Virus record (IMG/VR): IMGVR_UViG_3300044952_000372
Span: 1 to 28,589 of that record
From: a virus
Length of the DNA: 28,589 nt
Reading direction: 5' to 3' (one strand)
The notes below the pieces were generated by a model, which saw only the letters and a program-made list of their open reading frames with translations, searched no databases and had not been told where the DNA came from. Below are positions 15,554 through 22,309 of the stretch, one piece after another; position 1 is the first letter of the stretch; every line of letters starts with the position of its first letter. A program made the position numbers and the translations under genes.

Positions 15554-16281
15554 TCTGTACCCTCTAAATTTTCTACCCAAAATGGCGCGGAATTATGTTG
15601 CTCAATTCTGTCTGCAATTACCGCTGCTCTCTGAGCTGCTGTAGCGGGTTTATAAATTCCAAATCTATCAAGTGACCCACAATTTACTGCGGCGTTAGTT
15701 GAATCTGCTGATGACAATGGCAGTTTAGTAAACACTTTAGGGTTAAGCATACGCAAACCGTGTAATTTACATTTAGGCATTCCCTTATCATCAGTAACAA
15801 CATTCATTACGTCTGACATTCTACCCCACCATTTTTTAGTATTCGGTGTTGCATAATCTCCACTGCTACCTAACGCCACAATTTCAAAAGAATCAATAAG
15901 CCATTCAAGATATTCAAAAGACTCATGCAAATGCCACACAGGAACACCTTTTGCTTTTGTTCCTGTTCTAGTCCATTTTAGCACCCAGTTTTTGTTATCT
16001 TCTTCTGTGCCATCAATAATATCGGGGATTAATGCCCAGTCAAAAGATGGGTGGCGGCATAGCGATTGCGCCCATGCTAAATAAGCATCAAAGTCAATTG
16101 CGCCGTGACCTTTTTTCCAATGGCTAAACGCGCCATTATCTAGCACAAAAGATTGGCAAAACTCTAGCACCGCGCCAGTGTCATCTTGTCTTCCAAATGG
16201 GATTAAAGCGTGGCGGCCAACAAGAAATCGTGCTACGTCTTGACGTGTTCCGCCAATCGGTGTGCCGTGATAGTGAATCAT
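15550..16281 (-). CDS. DpdA-like protein with tRNA-guanine transglycosylase (TIM-barrel) fold
   Basis: A 243-residue protein of the type I recall as DpdA-family or queuine tRNA-ribosyltransferase-like in phages. It shows a series of strand-plus-motif units typical of a TIM barrel: FVLDNGAF (45-52, cf. TGT DSGGF), DWALIPDIID (81-90), VPVWHLHE (113-120), IVALGSSGDY (134-143), KLHGLRML (172-179), and LSSADSTNAAVN (189-200), whose D193 is in the place of the TGT nucleophile. Known DpdA enzymes exchange guanine in DNA for a 7-deazaguanine base, protecting phage DNA. Here the substrate (DNA, tRNA or other) is unproven. It is shorter than bacterial TGT (~370). No preQ0 synthesis genes are in the window. 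Confidence 0.6.
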   Translation of the reverse strand: MIHYHGTPIGGTRQDVARFLVGRHALIPFGRQDDTGAVLEFCQSFVLDNGAFSHWKKGHGAIDFDAYLAWAQSLCRHPSFDWALIPDIIDGTEEDNKNWVLKWTRTGTKAKGVPVWHLHESFEYLEWLIDSFEIVALGSSGDYATPNTKKWWGRMSDVMNVVTDDKGMPKCKLHGLRMLNPKVFTKLPLSSADSTNAAVNCGSLDRFGIYKPATAAQRAAVIADRIEQHNSAPFWVENLEGTE

Positions 16282-16478
16282 TTTGACACCATGTTGCCTT
16301 GCACATCGCGCGTCATTTCATAAACACCATACACTTTACCGTCACGAAGCATAAATTCGCCAATGTTAGTTTTAATGATTTCATGGTAGTGTCTGTGTGT
16401 TGCGTAAATTGTTAACGTTGACGCAACAGCGCCGATTAGAAACGCGCCAATGGCTATGTATAAAAGTTCATCTTTCAT
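16278..16478 (-). CDS. Small single-span membrane protein
   Basis: A 66-residue protein. The frame extends upstream to 16532, but ATG 16478 overlaps the previous stop (ATGA) and is preceded by AAAGGAAAG, so it is the start. The N-terminal segment MKDELLYIAIGAFLIGAVAS is a membrane helix (~5-24), followed by a His/Tyr-rich linker and a small soluble tail (FMLRDGKVYGVYEMTRD). The family is not recognised. It may be an inner-membrane factor of early infection. Confidence 0.65.
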   Translation of the reverse strand: MKDELLYIAIGAFLIGAVASTLTIYATHRHYHEIIKTNIGEFMLRDGKVYGVYEMTRDVQGNMVSK

Positions 16479-16669
16479 TTTTTCTTTCCTTTGATTAGCG
16501 CTTTGATTTCGTCTAAATCGGTAACGCGCCACAAGAATGAGGGTGCGCCTGCTTCGGAGAATCGTTTACTGCCGATTGGGAACACGCCTGACCGGCGGAT
16601 ATGGTAATCCATGCCGCTGCGGCTAATTCTATTCTGCTCACAGTATTTTTTTATTGTTGTTTCAGTCAT
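16475..16669 (-). CDS. Small helix-turn-helix protein (excisionase/MerR-like)
   Basis: A 64-residue protein. Residues 1-30 (TIKKYCEQNRISRSGMDYHI) fit a winged helix-turn-helix, followed by a possible wing (FPIGSKRFSEAG) and an LDEIKALIKGKKK tail, close in style to excisionase-like or AlpA/MerR-like DNA-binding domains. It is the only clear small regulator in the leftward operon and a candidate to bind the operators at 17330-17366 or elsewhere; this is inference. ATGA overlaps occur at both ends. Confidence 0.65.
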   Translation of the reverse strand: MTETTIKKYCEQNRISRSGMDYHIRRSGVFPIGSKRFSEAGAPSFLWRVTDLDEIKALIKGKKK

Positions 16670-16914
16670 TCTACTACTCCCATAGCGCTGTCGTTACAGA
16701 CAGCCATAATGACCCGTGTGGGGCGTTTACTCATTTGATACGCGCCAATGACAAGTCCCCATTCTTCACGCGCGTTTGTACACGCTTTCATTGAGTCATA
16801 CGGTATGGTGTTGGTCGTGTACGCAATCGTTTCGTGCGTAGTTGTTTTGCCGCGTTTGTCGATATTAGTATCGACGGTTAAGAATGACAATGTTAAAACT
16901 AACGATGCGCTCAT
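16666..16914 (-). CDS. Small putative exported protein
   Basis: An 82-residue protein. The N-terminus MSASLVLTLSFLTVDT is short and hydrophobic and could be a signal peptide or anchor, although it lacks a basic n-region. The rest is soluble, with two Cys (C44 in KACTNAREEWG and C73 in IMAVCNDSA) that might form a disulphide in the periplasm. No family is recognised. It overlaps both neighbours by four bases. Export is plausible but not proven. Confidence 0.6.
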   Translation of the reverse strand: MSASLVLTLSFLTVDTNIDKRGKTTTHETIAYTTNTIPYDSMKACTNAREEWGLVIGAYQMSKRPTRVIMAVCNDSAMGVVE

Positions 16915-17057
16915 CTCATCACCTGCTTCATAATTTTGCGTAAACGTGTAATTTCAGTTAGCGCATTAAGGTGCAAACGCGTCATTAGCAAGAAACAAAA
17001 CAGCATAATAAGGTATGCTAAGTTTGATTCATCAAGGTATTGTAAAAATTCAATCAT
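16911..17057 (-). CDS. 48-residue membrane protein
   Basis: The frame is open to 17204, but ATG 17057 overlaps the VRR-NUC stop region and has GGAGAGAG just upstream, so I take it as the start. The protein has one membrane span at ~11-29 (SNLAYLIMLFCFLLMTRLHL) and a basic amphipathic tail (EITRLRKIMKQVMR). No family is recognised. The long upstream extension reads as a shadow of the nuclease gene. Confidence 0.65.
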   Translation of the reverse strand: MIEFLQYLDESNLAYLIMLFCFLLMTRLHLNALTEITRLRKIMKQVMR

Positions 17058-17325
17058 TGTTCTCTCTCCAGTTGTTAATATCTTCTTTGCTCCAAAGACA
17101 AGCGTACTTTTGATTAAGTTTGCCCATGTCTGATGCAAAAACTTTTTGCAGTGCTGACAGCTTGCCACTTGCGGTTTTAAGCTCAATAAACCATGTACTG
17201 CCATTAGGTAGGCACACGATTCTATCTGCCACTCCCCGACACGCTGGAGAGGTGAACTTATACGATTTGCCGTCCATTTCTTTGACGACTTTTATTAAGT
17301 ATTTTTCGATGTCTTTTTCTAACAT
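17050..17325 (-). CDS. VRR-NUC domain nuclease
   Basis: A 91-residue stand-alone VRR-NUC (PD-(D/E)XK) nuclease and first gene of the leftward operon. Catalytic pattern: an N-terminal Glu-containing helix (MLEKDIEKYL), GVADRIV with D34, WFIELK with E48 and K50, and Q60 in KLSALQ. Phage VRR-NUC proteins cut branched DNA such as Holliday junctions or nicked structures and often accompany the DUF2800/PolA/SNF2 replication set. The ATG at 17325 has no good ribosome site, and a predicted promoter -10 ends six bases before it, so its mRNA may be leaderless. Confidence 0.9.
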   Translation of the reverse strand: MLEKDIEKYLIKVVKEMDGKSYKFTSPACRGVADRIVCLPNGSTWFIELKTASGKLSALQKVFASDMGKLNQKYACLWSKEDINNWRENND

Positions 17326-17329
17326 GGCT

Positions 17330-17366
17330 AAAGTTTATCATTGCAAACTTTTCTTTGCAAACTTTT
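17330..17366. promoter_or_regulatory. Operator-like repeats between the divergent early operons
   Basis: Two 12-bp direct repeats TTGCAAACTTTT (17341-17352 and 17355-17366) lie 14 bp apart. AAAGTTT at 17330-17336 forms a perfect inverted repeat with AAACTTT at 17345-17351 (8-bp spacer). The cluster covers both predicted early promoters, so one bound protein could control both directions. The binding factor is unknown; the small helix-turn-helix protein at 16475-16669 is a candidate. Confidence 0.6.
17332..17360 (-). promoter_or_regulatory. Predicted promoter of the leftward early operon
   Basis: On the minus strand, TTGCAA (17360-17355) and TAAACT (17337-17332) are separated by 17 bp, each matching four of six bases of the sigma70 -35 and -10 boxes. 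The -10 ends six bases before the VRR-NUC ATG, so transcription would start at or very near the start codon. Confidence 0.4.
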
Positions 17367-17368
17367 TT

Positions 17369-17377
17369 TGATATACT
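17369..17377 (+). promoter_or_regulatory. Extended -10 promoter of the rightward replication operon
   Basis: TGATATACT fits the extended -10 form TGnTATAAT. There is no good -35 at the right distance, as is usual for this promoter class. It would give a leader of roughly 25 bases with AGAGGTGAG before ATG 17408. Confidence 0.5.
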
Positions 17378-17407
17378 GCAATCTCATTAAACAATTAGAG
17401 GTGAGTT

Positions 17408-17665
17408 ATGAGTAAAGAAAGAGAGTTGTTAAAAAGAGTGCGAGATGTATTGCGCGAATTAGAAGAAACCCACTATGACCTTTACTGGGACATACAAACT
17501 GAACTAGACCTAGATGAGCAAGACGTTGTTACCAAAGAGCTGACTGAACTGCTTGAAAGAGTTTTATTTGCATGGGGAATGGGTAGACTACTATCAGAAG
17601 AAAATGATTTGTATATGGATGCTCATTATTATTTAAAAGGATTGAAAGATGATGCCAATGACTAA
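17408..17665 (+). CDS. Small acidic helical protein, first gene of the replication operon
   Basis: An 85-residue protein, Glu/Asp/Leu-rich and predicted all-helical (LLKRVRDVLRELEETHYDLY; VTKELTELLERVLFAWGMGR). I do not recognise the family. GAGG lies about seven bases before ATG 17408. As the first product of the rightward early operon it could be a regulator, an anti-host protein or a DNA mimic, since it is strongly acidic; this is speculation. The C-terminus overlaps the next small ORF by 17 bases. Confidence 0.65.
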   Translation: MSKERELLKRVRDVLRELEETHYDLYWDIQTELDLDEQDVVTKELTELLERVLFAWGMGRLLSEENDLYMDAHYYLKGLKDDAND

Positions 17666-17819
17666 ATGCGGTAAGTTTTATTACTACGGCAGGAAGTCAC
17701 GAGTGAAGATGATGGACGAACTAAACCAGCGGTACGACATAGATAAAGACCATGTAAGAAATTATTTAAAACACTTTTGGAGAACAGTAAATGAGCCATT
17801 CAAGTATTGCCGGCGGTAG
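17649..17819 (+). CDS. 56-residue basic protein
   Basis: This frame starts at tandem ATGs (17649/17652), with AGGA ahead, and overlaps both the preceding gene (17 bases) and the DUF2800 gene (29 bases). The product is rich in Lys, Arg and Tyr (KFYYYGRKSRVKMMDELNQR; DIDKDHVRNYLKHFWR) and probably helical, which fits a small nucleic-acid-binding protein. No other gene occupies 17666-17790, which supports it. The family is not recognised. Confidence 0.55.
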   Translation: MMPMTKCGKFYYYGRKSRVKMMDELNQRYDIDKDHVRNYLKHFWRTVNEPFKYCRR

Positions 17820-18909
17820 CACCGCCAAACGAGTTATCGCGTGTCCTGCCAGTGTTAAGCTGGTGCAACAAATGCCACCTAAGCCATCGTCATCGTATGC
17901 CGATGAAGGGACGCTTTGCCACCTTGCAATGGAAAAGTTACTCACTGAGGATAACTTTAACATTTACAGTTTGTCGTATGCAGGTATTGATATGACAACT
18001 GAGTTGGCAAAGGAAAAGATTGAACCGGCGCTGGCGGCGCTTGATGAAATTGACCCAACTAAGAGCATGGAGTTTACCGTTGAAGCTAACGTAAGCTACG
18101 GTGATTTCTTGCCTGACGTGTTTGGTAGCGTTGACCTTATTGGCAGATTAGGCGACCGCGCTGTTATCCTAGATTGGAAGTTTGGCAGTGGCGTTAGCGT
18201 GGAAGTGGAGGAGAACGAACAGCTCCTGTTTTACGCCGGCGCAGCAATGCGCACAAAAGGGTTAGAATGGGTGTTTGATGGCGCGGCATCTATTGAACTT
18301 GTGATTGTTCAACCCCCGTCTGTTAAGCGCTGGAAAACCACCGCTAAACGCATTCGTGAGTTTGAGAAAACGCTCAAGAAAGCTATCGATTTATCTGAAA
18401 CACCTGATGCACCGTTAGCCAGTGGCAAACACTGCAAGTGGTGCGCGGCTAAACCAACTTGCCCGTTAATGACAGGTGAGGTAGATAGGGCGCTGAAGGC
18501 AACGCTAGATAATATTGATGCAGAATCTATTGCAAACTATTTACAACAAGCTGAAATTCTGGAACAATGGATTACCGATTTGAGAGCATTAGCGTTTCAA
18601 ATGCTTGAAGCGGGCAAACCAGTCCCTAACTACAAACTTGTTGCAAAGCGGGGGACAAGAAAATGGACTAATGAGGCGCAAGCAGTCGAATCGCTTTTGG
18701 CTCTTGGTCTGACAAATGATGACATCTACGATTCCAAATTAGTGTCGCCGGCGCAAGCAGAGAAGAAATTAAAGGCTCTGAAACTGCCCATGCCGGATGA
18801 TGTTGTCGCAGTGGTATCTTCTGGCAGTACGATGGCGCACGAATCTGACCCGCGCCCTACTGTCTTATTAATCGGGCAACAATTAACAAACGCCCTCAAT
18901 AAACTTTAA
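17791..18909 (+). CDS. DUF2800 RecB/Cas4-like nuclease with Fe-S cluster motif
   Basis: A 372-residue PD-(D/E)XK nuclease of the DUF2800 type. Motifs: an N-terminal HSSIAGGSTAKRVIACPASV with C18, DEGTLCHLAME with H44 (39-48), GSVD with D115, DWK (128-130), and NEQLLFY with Q144 and Y148. C215, C218 and C224 (HCKWCAAKPTC) together with C18 give the four-Cys pattern of Cas4/AddB-type [4Fe-4S] nucleases. It probably resects DNA ends during replication-linked recombination. GGAG precedes ATG 17791, and the next gene starts 12 bases after its stop, as in other phages of this module. Confidence 0.85.
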   Translation: MSHSSIAGGSTAKRVIACPASVKLVQQMPPKPSSSYADEGTLCHLAMEKLLTEDNFNIYSLSYAGIDMTTELAKEKIEPALAALDEIDPTKSMEFTVEANVSYGDFLPDVFGSVDLIGRLGDRAVILDWKFGSGVSVEVEENEQLLFYAGAAMRTKGLEWVFDGAASIELVIVQPPSVKRWKTTAKRIREFEKTLKKAIDLSETPDAPLASGKHCKWCAAKPTCPLMTGEVDRALKATLDNIDAESIANYLQQAEILEQWITDLRALAFQMLEAGKPVPNYKLVAKRGTRKWTNEAQAVESLLALGLTNDDIYDSKLVSPAQAEKKLKALKLPMPDDVVAVVSSGSTMAHESDPRPTVLLIGQQLTNALNKL

Positions 18910-18921
18910 AGGTAATCTAAA

Positions 18922-19569
18922 ATGAACAACGTATCCGTATTTGGCAACGCCAACCTTCCAGCCGTTAACAGCATTTCTACTGCACTTCGTAACATTCAAA
19001 CTGACACCAGCACTGCTGGCGGCGTGACTATCCTTAAAATGGATAGAACAGGCCATTGGGTATATGGCGCGTCAGAAACTGAAGTGGATAATGATTCTGT
19101 TTGGGCAGTCAACCCTTTTAGTTTCACGCACGGCTTTATTGCGTGGGGTGAAGGTGAAGTATTAGGTGAGAAAATGGTTAGCGTGACTGAGCCATTGCCA
19201 CAAGTTGAGCCTGCGCCTGCCGCCGCTAAACGCGGTTGGGAAACGCAAGTGGGATTTTCGCTTAAATGTATTGACGGTGAAGACAAAGGCGAAGAAGTAC
19301 GCTACACAGTCACTAGTGTAGGTGGTAAACGCGCCGTGCAAACACTAGCCGTAAACATTGCCAACCAAGTAGAAACAGACCAAACTAAACCTGTTGCTGT
19401 TGTATCTCTTGGTAAAGAACACTATCAGCACAAAGCCTACGGGCGTATCTACACGCCGATGTTTGACATCGTGGAGTGGATTAGCCTTGACGGTGAATCT
19501 GCTACTGAAGACACACCCCAAGAAGTCATCGAAGATGACGCGCCTGCCACCCGCCGCAGACGCGCATAA
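18922..19569 (+). CDS. Putative phage ssDNA-binding/replication accessory protein
   Basis: A 215-residue protein beside the DUF2800 nuclease, the place usually held by the DUF2815 ssDNA-binding protein, although the sequence is a different family. It contains MDRTGHWVYGASE, DDSVWAVNPFSFTHGFIAWG and EVLGE, a mixed middle domain, and HKAYGRIYTPMFDIVEW. The last ~25 residues are acidic and then end RRRRA, a tail reminiscent of SSBs. I recall similar hypothetical proteins next to DUF2800 in many phages. A role in coating ssDNA is inferred. A strong terminator follows ten bases after the stop. Confidence 0.6.
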   Translation: MNNVSVFGNANLPAVNSISTALRNIQTDTSTAGGVTILKMDRTGHWVYGASETEVDNDSVWAVNPFSFTHGFIAWGEGEVLGEKMVSVTEPLPQVEPAPAAAKRGWETQVGFSLKCIDGEDKGEEVRYTVTSVGGKRAVQTLAVNIANQVETDQTKPVAVVSLGKEHYQHKAYGRIYTPMFDIVEWISLDGESATEDTPQEVIEDDAPATRRRRA

Positions 19570-19578
19570 CCGATAAGG

Positions 19579-19606
19579 AGAAGGGCGGCTGAAAGGCCGC
19601 CTTTTT
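19579..19606 (+). terminator. Rho-independent terminator inside the replication operon
   Basis: Stem AAGGGCGGC (19579-19587) pairs with GCCGCCTTT (from 19594) over nine positions with one G-U, with loop TGAAAG and seven T at 19600-19606. It lies between the ssDNA-binding-like gene and the PP-loop gene, so polymerase and primase expression would depend on read-through or an internal promoter. Confidence 0.85.
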
Positions 19607-19631
19607 TTATGTTTGTTCTTTTGGAGTTGAT

Positions 19632-20396
19632 ATGAAACATATAGTTAGTTTTTCAGGTGGTATGGGTAGCTTTGCAGAAGCTAAATCGTGCGTTGATAAG
19701 TACGGCAAAGAAAATGTCACTTTGTTGTTTGCTGACACGTTGATGGAAGATGAAGACCTTTACAGGTTTAAAGATGAGTGTGTAGCTTTTCTTGGTTGCG
19801 AGTTAGTGACGCTTACAAACGGTAAAACGCCATTTGAAATCTTTAAGCGAGAAAAGTTTATGGGTAACAGTATGGTTGACCCATGCTCTAAAATATTAAA
19901 ACGTGAACCTCTTAATAAATGGTTTACGTCTACTTACGCTGTTGATGACGCGCAGATGCACTTAGGTATTGATTACTCAGAAAGTCATCGTCTTGATGGC
20001 GTTCAAAAACGAATGTCACCTTACATATATCGCTCAACATTAGTTGAAGAAGGGAAAATTATCAACAAAGACTACAGCGAACAATTTGGCATTAAACGTC
20101 CAAGACTTTATGACTGGAAGTTAGGTCATAATAACTGTGGTGGTTTTTGCATTAAAGCAGGGCTTGGGCATTACAAAGCGCTTTATGAAGCTAATCCTGA
20201 AAGATATAGAGAGTTTGAAAGTAAAGAACAAGAAGTCTACGACGTAATAGGTGCAACATATCCGTTTTTAAAAAAGACGGAAAATAAAGTTTTACGCAGA
20301 CTAACGCTTAAACAATACAGAGAAGAATTTTTAACGCAAGGTAAAGTGACAGCATTAGAAAGTCAAGAATACGGCGGATGCGGTTGTGCAATATGA
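19632..20396 (+). CDS. PP-loop ATPase, PAPS-reductase/DndC-like
   Basis: A 254-residue adenine-nucleotide alpha-hydrolase family protein. PP-loop SFSGGMGS (6-13) replaces the usual SGGxDS, so the Asp is missing. LLFADTLMEDEDLYRF (31-46) matches the second strand of the fold. C85 in DPCSKILKREPL, C169 and C173 in NNCGGFC, and C250/C252 in GGCGCAI could bind an Fe-S cluster, as in DndC- or PAPSR-type enzymes. Relatives activate sulphate, thiolate DNA or RNA, or reduce PAPS; which applies here is unknown. GGAG lies seven bases before ATG 19632. It overlaps the polymerase by four bases. Confidence 0.75.
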   Translation: MKHIVSFSGGMGSFAEAKSCVDKYGKENVTLLFADTLMEDEDLYRFKDECVAFLGCELVTLTNGKTPFEIFKREKFMGNSMVDPCSKILKREPLNKWFTSTYAVDDAQMHLGIDYSESHRLDGVQKRMSPYIYRSTLVEEGKIINKDYSEQFGIKRPRLYDWKLGHNNCGGFCIKAGLGHYKALYEANPERYREFESKEQEVYDVIGATYPFLKKTENKVLRRLTLKQYREEFLTQGKVTALESQEYGGCGCAI

Positions 20397-22309
20397 TTCT
20401 TTATATCGATTTCGAAACAAAGAGCGAATGTGATTTACCTAAGCACGGCGTTTACAATTACGCGCAAGATTTGACCACTGACGTGCTGTGTATGTGCTAC
20501 GCCTTCGATGATGAGGACGTGCAAACATGGACGCCTGATATGCCGTTTCCTGACAACGTTCGCAACTTCACGGGACAGATACGGGCGCATAACGCCGCGT
20601 TTGAGCGTTTGATATTCTGGTACGTTCTACAAATAGACTTTAAACTTGAGCAGTTTTACTGCACCGCTGTGCAAGCACGGGCAAATTGCCTTCCGGGCAG
20701 TCTTGAGGATGTTGGTCGCGCTATCTCTAGCGAGATGCGCAAAGACCACCGTGGCAAGATGTTAGTTAAGCAGTGCTGTACTCCTCCTTTTAACACCAAA
20801 TTGCTACCTGAGCTTATTGAGTATTGCCGTCAAGACGTGAGAACCATGCGAGCAGTGTCGCAGTCGCTACGTCAGTTGACAAATGACGAGCTTGCAGACT
20901 ATCACGTCAACGAGCGCATTAACGACGCAGGTGTTCTCGTGGACGTTGACTTGTGTCGCGCCGCTATGCGTTACGCCAGTGTTGAGCTTGAGGAAATCCA
21001 ATCTCGCGTCGTGGAGCTTACTGACGGTGCAATTAAGTCTGTTCGTTCACCGAAGATGCGTGAGTGGGTGCTTGAGCGCGTTGGTTCTGCGGCTAAAGAG
21101 CTAATGTGGAATGGTGAGAAGTATTCTATCGACAAAAGCGTTCGCGCTAATTTGCTATTGATGGACAACCCTGAGGAAATTCCACCGCACGTTGCGGAGG
21201 TTATTCAATGCGCTGATGACTTGTGGGCGTCGTCTGTGGCGAAGTTTAGCCGTCTGCTTGCTCTTGCAGATTTTGAAGATCATCGTGTGCGTGGTGCGTT
21301 TGTTTTCAACGGCGGGTCGGCAACTGGTCGAGCGTCGTCCTATGGTGCGCAGGTGCATAACTTTACGCGTAAATGCGCTAAAGAGCCACAGCGGGTGCGT
21401 GATGATATGGTCATAGGGCGTGATATTGTTCCGGCGCATGGTAAGCGTGTCACTGACGTTTTAAAGGGTATGCTTCGCCCTGCGCTGATGCCTGCTATTG
21501 GAAACGTGTTCGTGGTAGCAGATTGGGCAGGTATTGAAGCGCGTGTCACGCCGTGGGCGAGTTTGCAGCATGGCAGTGAGGATGTGCTTAATGTGTTTCG
21601 CAGTGGTGAGGACATTTACGTTCGCGCCGCCGCAGGTATCTTTAATCGTCCAATGGATATGATAACGCCTGACCAACGTCAGATTGGTAAGGTGGCTATT
21701 CTGTCGTGCGGCTATATGGGTGGCGCTGGGGCGTTTGGCGCTATGGGTAAAGCCTACGGCATCTCACTGCCTGAAGCTGAGGCTAAACGTACCGTTGACG
21801 CGTGGCGTCGCAGTAACACTTGGGCGGTGCAGTATTGGGGTGAGCTTGAGCGAGCATATATGTGCGCCATGCGCCATAAGGGGCGTGAGTTTACCGCTGG
21901 TCGCGTGACGTATCTGTTTGACGGTGTGAATTTGTGGTACGCCTTGCCGTCTGGTCGGGTGCTGTGTTATCCGTCGGCATATATTGAAGATGGGTCGGTA
22001 TCTTACGCTAAGGCGGCGTGGAAACCCGCTGCTGATGCAGTCGAATGGCCGCGAGCTAGGCTATGGGCTGGACTCGCTTGCGAGAATATTACACAGGCGA
22101 TTGCAAATGATTTACTTCGTGACGCTTTGCGTCGAATCGAGCATAATGTCGTGCTTCATGTTCACGATGAAATCGTGCTAGAAGTGAAAAAAGAAGACGC
22201 GGCGACAGCCGCGCAAGACTTGGAAACCGTGATGTGTAGCGCCCCTGCGTGGGCAGAAGGATTACCCTTAGCGGTTGGTGTATCAACATTAGAGAGATAT
22301 GGAAAATGA
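20393..22309 (+). CDS. polA-like: Family A DNA polymerase with 3'-5' exonuclease domain
   Basis: A 638-residue replicative polymerase. I use ATG 20393 (MILYIDFET), which overlaps the PP-loop gene stop. Exonuclease: D6 and E8 in IDFET, AHNAAFE, and YCRQDV in the Exo III place. Polymerase: motif A ADWAGIEAR (D377, E382, R384), motif B R429-x3-K433-x7-Y441 (RQIGKVAILSCGYMGG), and motif C VHDE near residue 588. The residue equivalent to E. coli Phe762 is L437. There is no 5' nuclease domain, as usual for phage PolA. It copies the phage genome, probably with the primase-helicase, ssDNA-binding protein and clamp in this window. GC content looks slightly higher than in the late genes. Confidence 0.95.
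   Translation: MILYIDFETKSECDLPKHGVYNYAQDLTTDVLCMCYAFDDEDVQTWTPDMPFPDNVRNFTGQIRAHNAAFERLIFWYVLQIDFKLEQFYCTAVQARANCLPGSLEDVGRAISSEMRKDHRGKMLVKQCCTPPFNTKLLPELIEYCRQDVRTMRAVSQSLRQLTNDELADYHVNERINDAGVLVDVDLCRAAMRYASVELEEIQSRVVELTDGAIKSVRSPKMREWVLERVGSAAKELMWNGEKYSIDKSVRANLLLMDNPEEIPPHVAEVIQCADDLWASSVAKFSRLLALADFEDHRVRGAFVFNGGSATGRASSYGAQVHNFTRKCAKEPQRVRDDMVIGRDIVPAHGKRVTDVLKGMLRPALMPAIGNVFVVADWAGIEARVTPWASLQHGSEDVLNVFRSGEDIYVRAAAGIFNRPMDMITPDQRQIGKVAILSCGYMGGAGAFGAMGKAYGISLPEAEAKRTVDAWRRSNTWAVQYWGELERAYMCAMRHKGREFTAGRVTYLFDGVNLWYALPSGRVLCYPSAYIEDGSVSYAKAAWKPAADAVEWPRARLWAGLACENITQAIANDLLRDALRRIEHNVVLHVHDEIVLEVKKEDAATAAQDLETVMCSAPAWAEGLPLAVGVSTLERYGK

Noticed and set aside
17058-17204. N-terminal extension of the 48-aa membrane protein
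   Set aside because: It lies inside the VRR-NUC gene in another frame; ATG 17057 has a good GGAGAGAG site.
21155-21439. Minus ORFs within the polymerase gene
   Set aside because: Antisense frames of a strongly supported coding region, with no ribosome sites and no recognisable motifs.
22249-22305. 19-residue N-terminal extension of the primase-helicase
   Set aside because: It overlaps the polymerase C-terminus in another frame; the ATGA overlap at 22306 matches the operon's habit.
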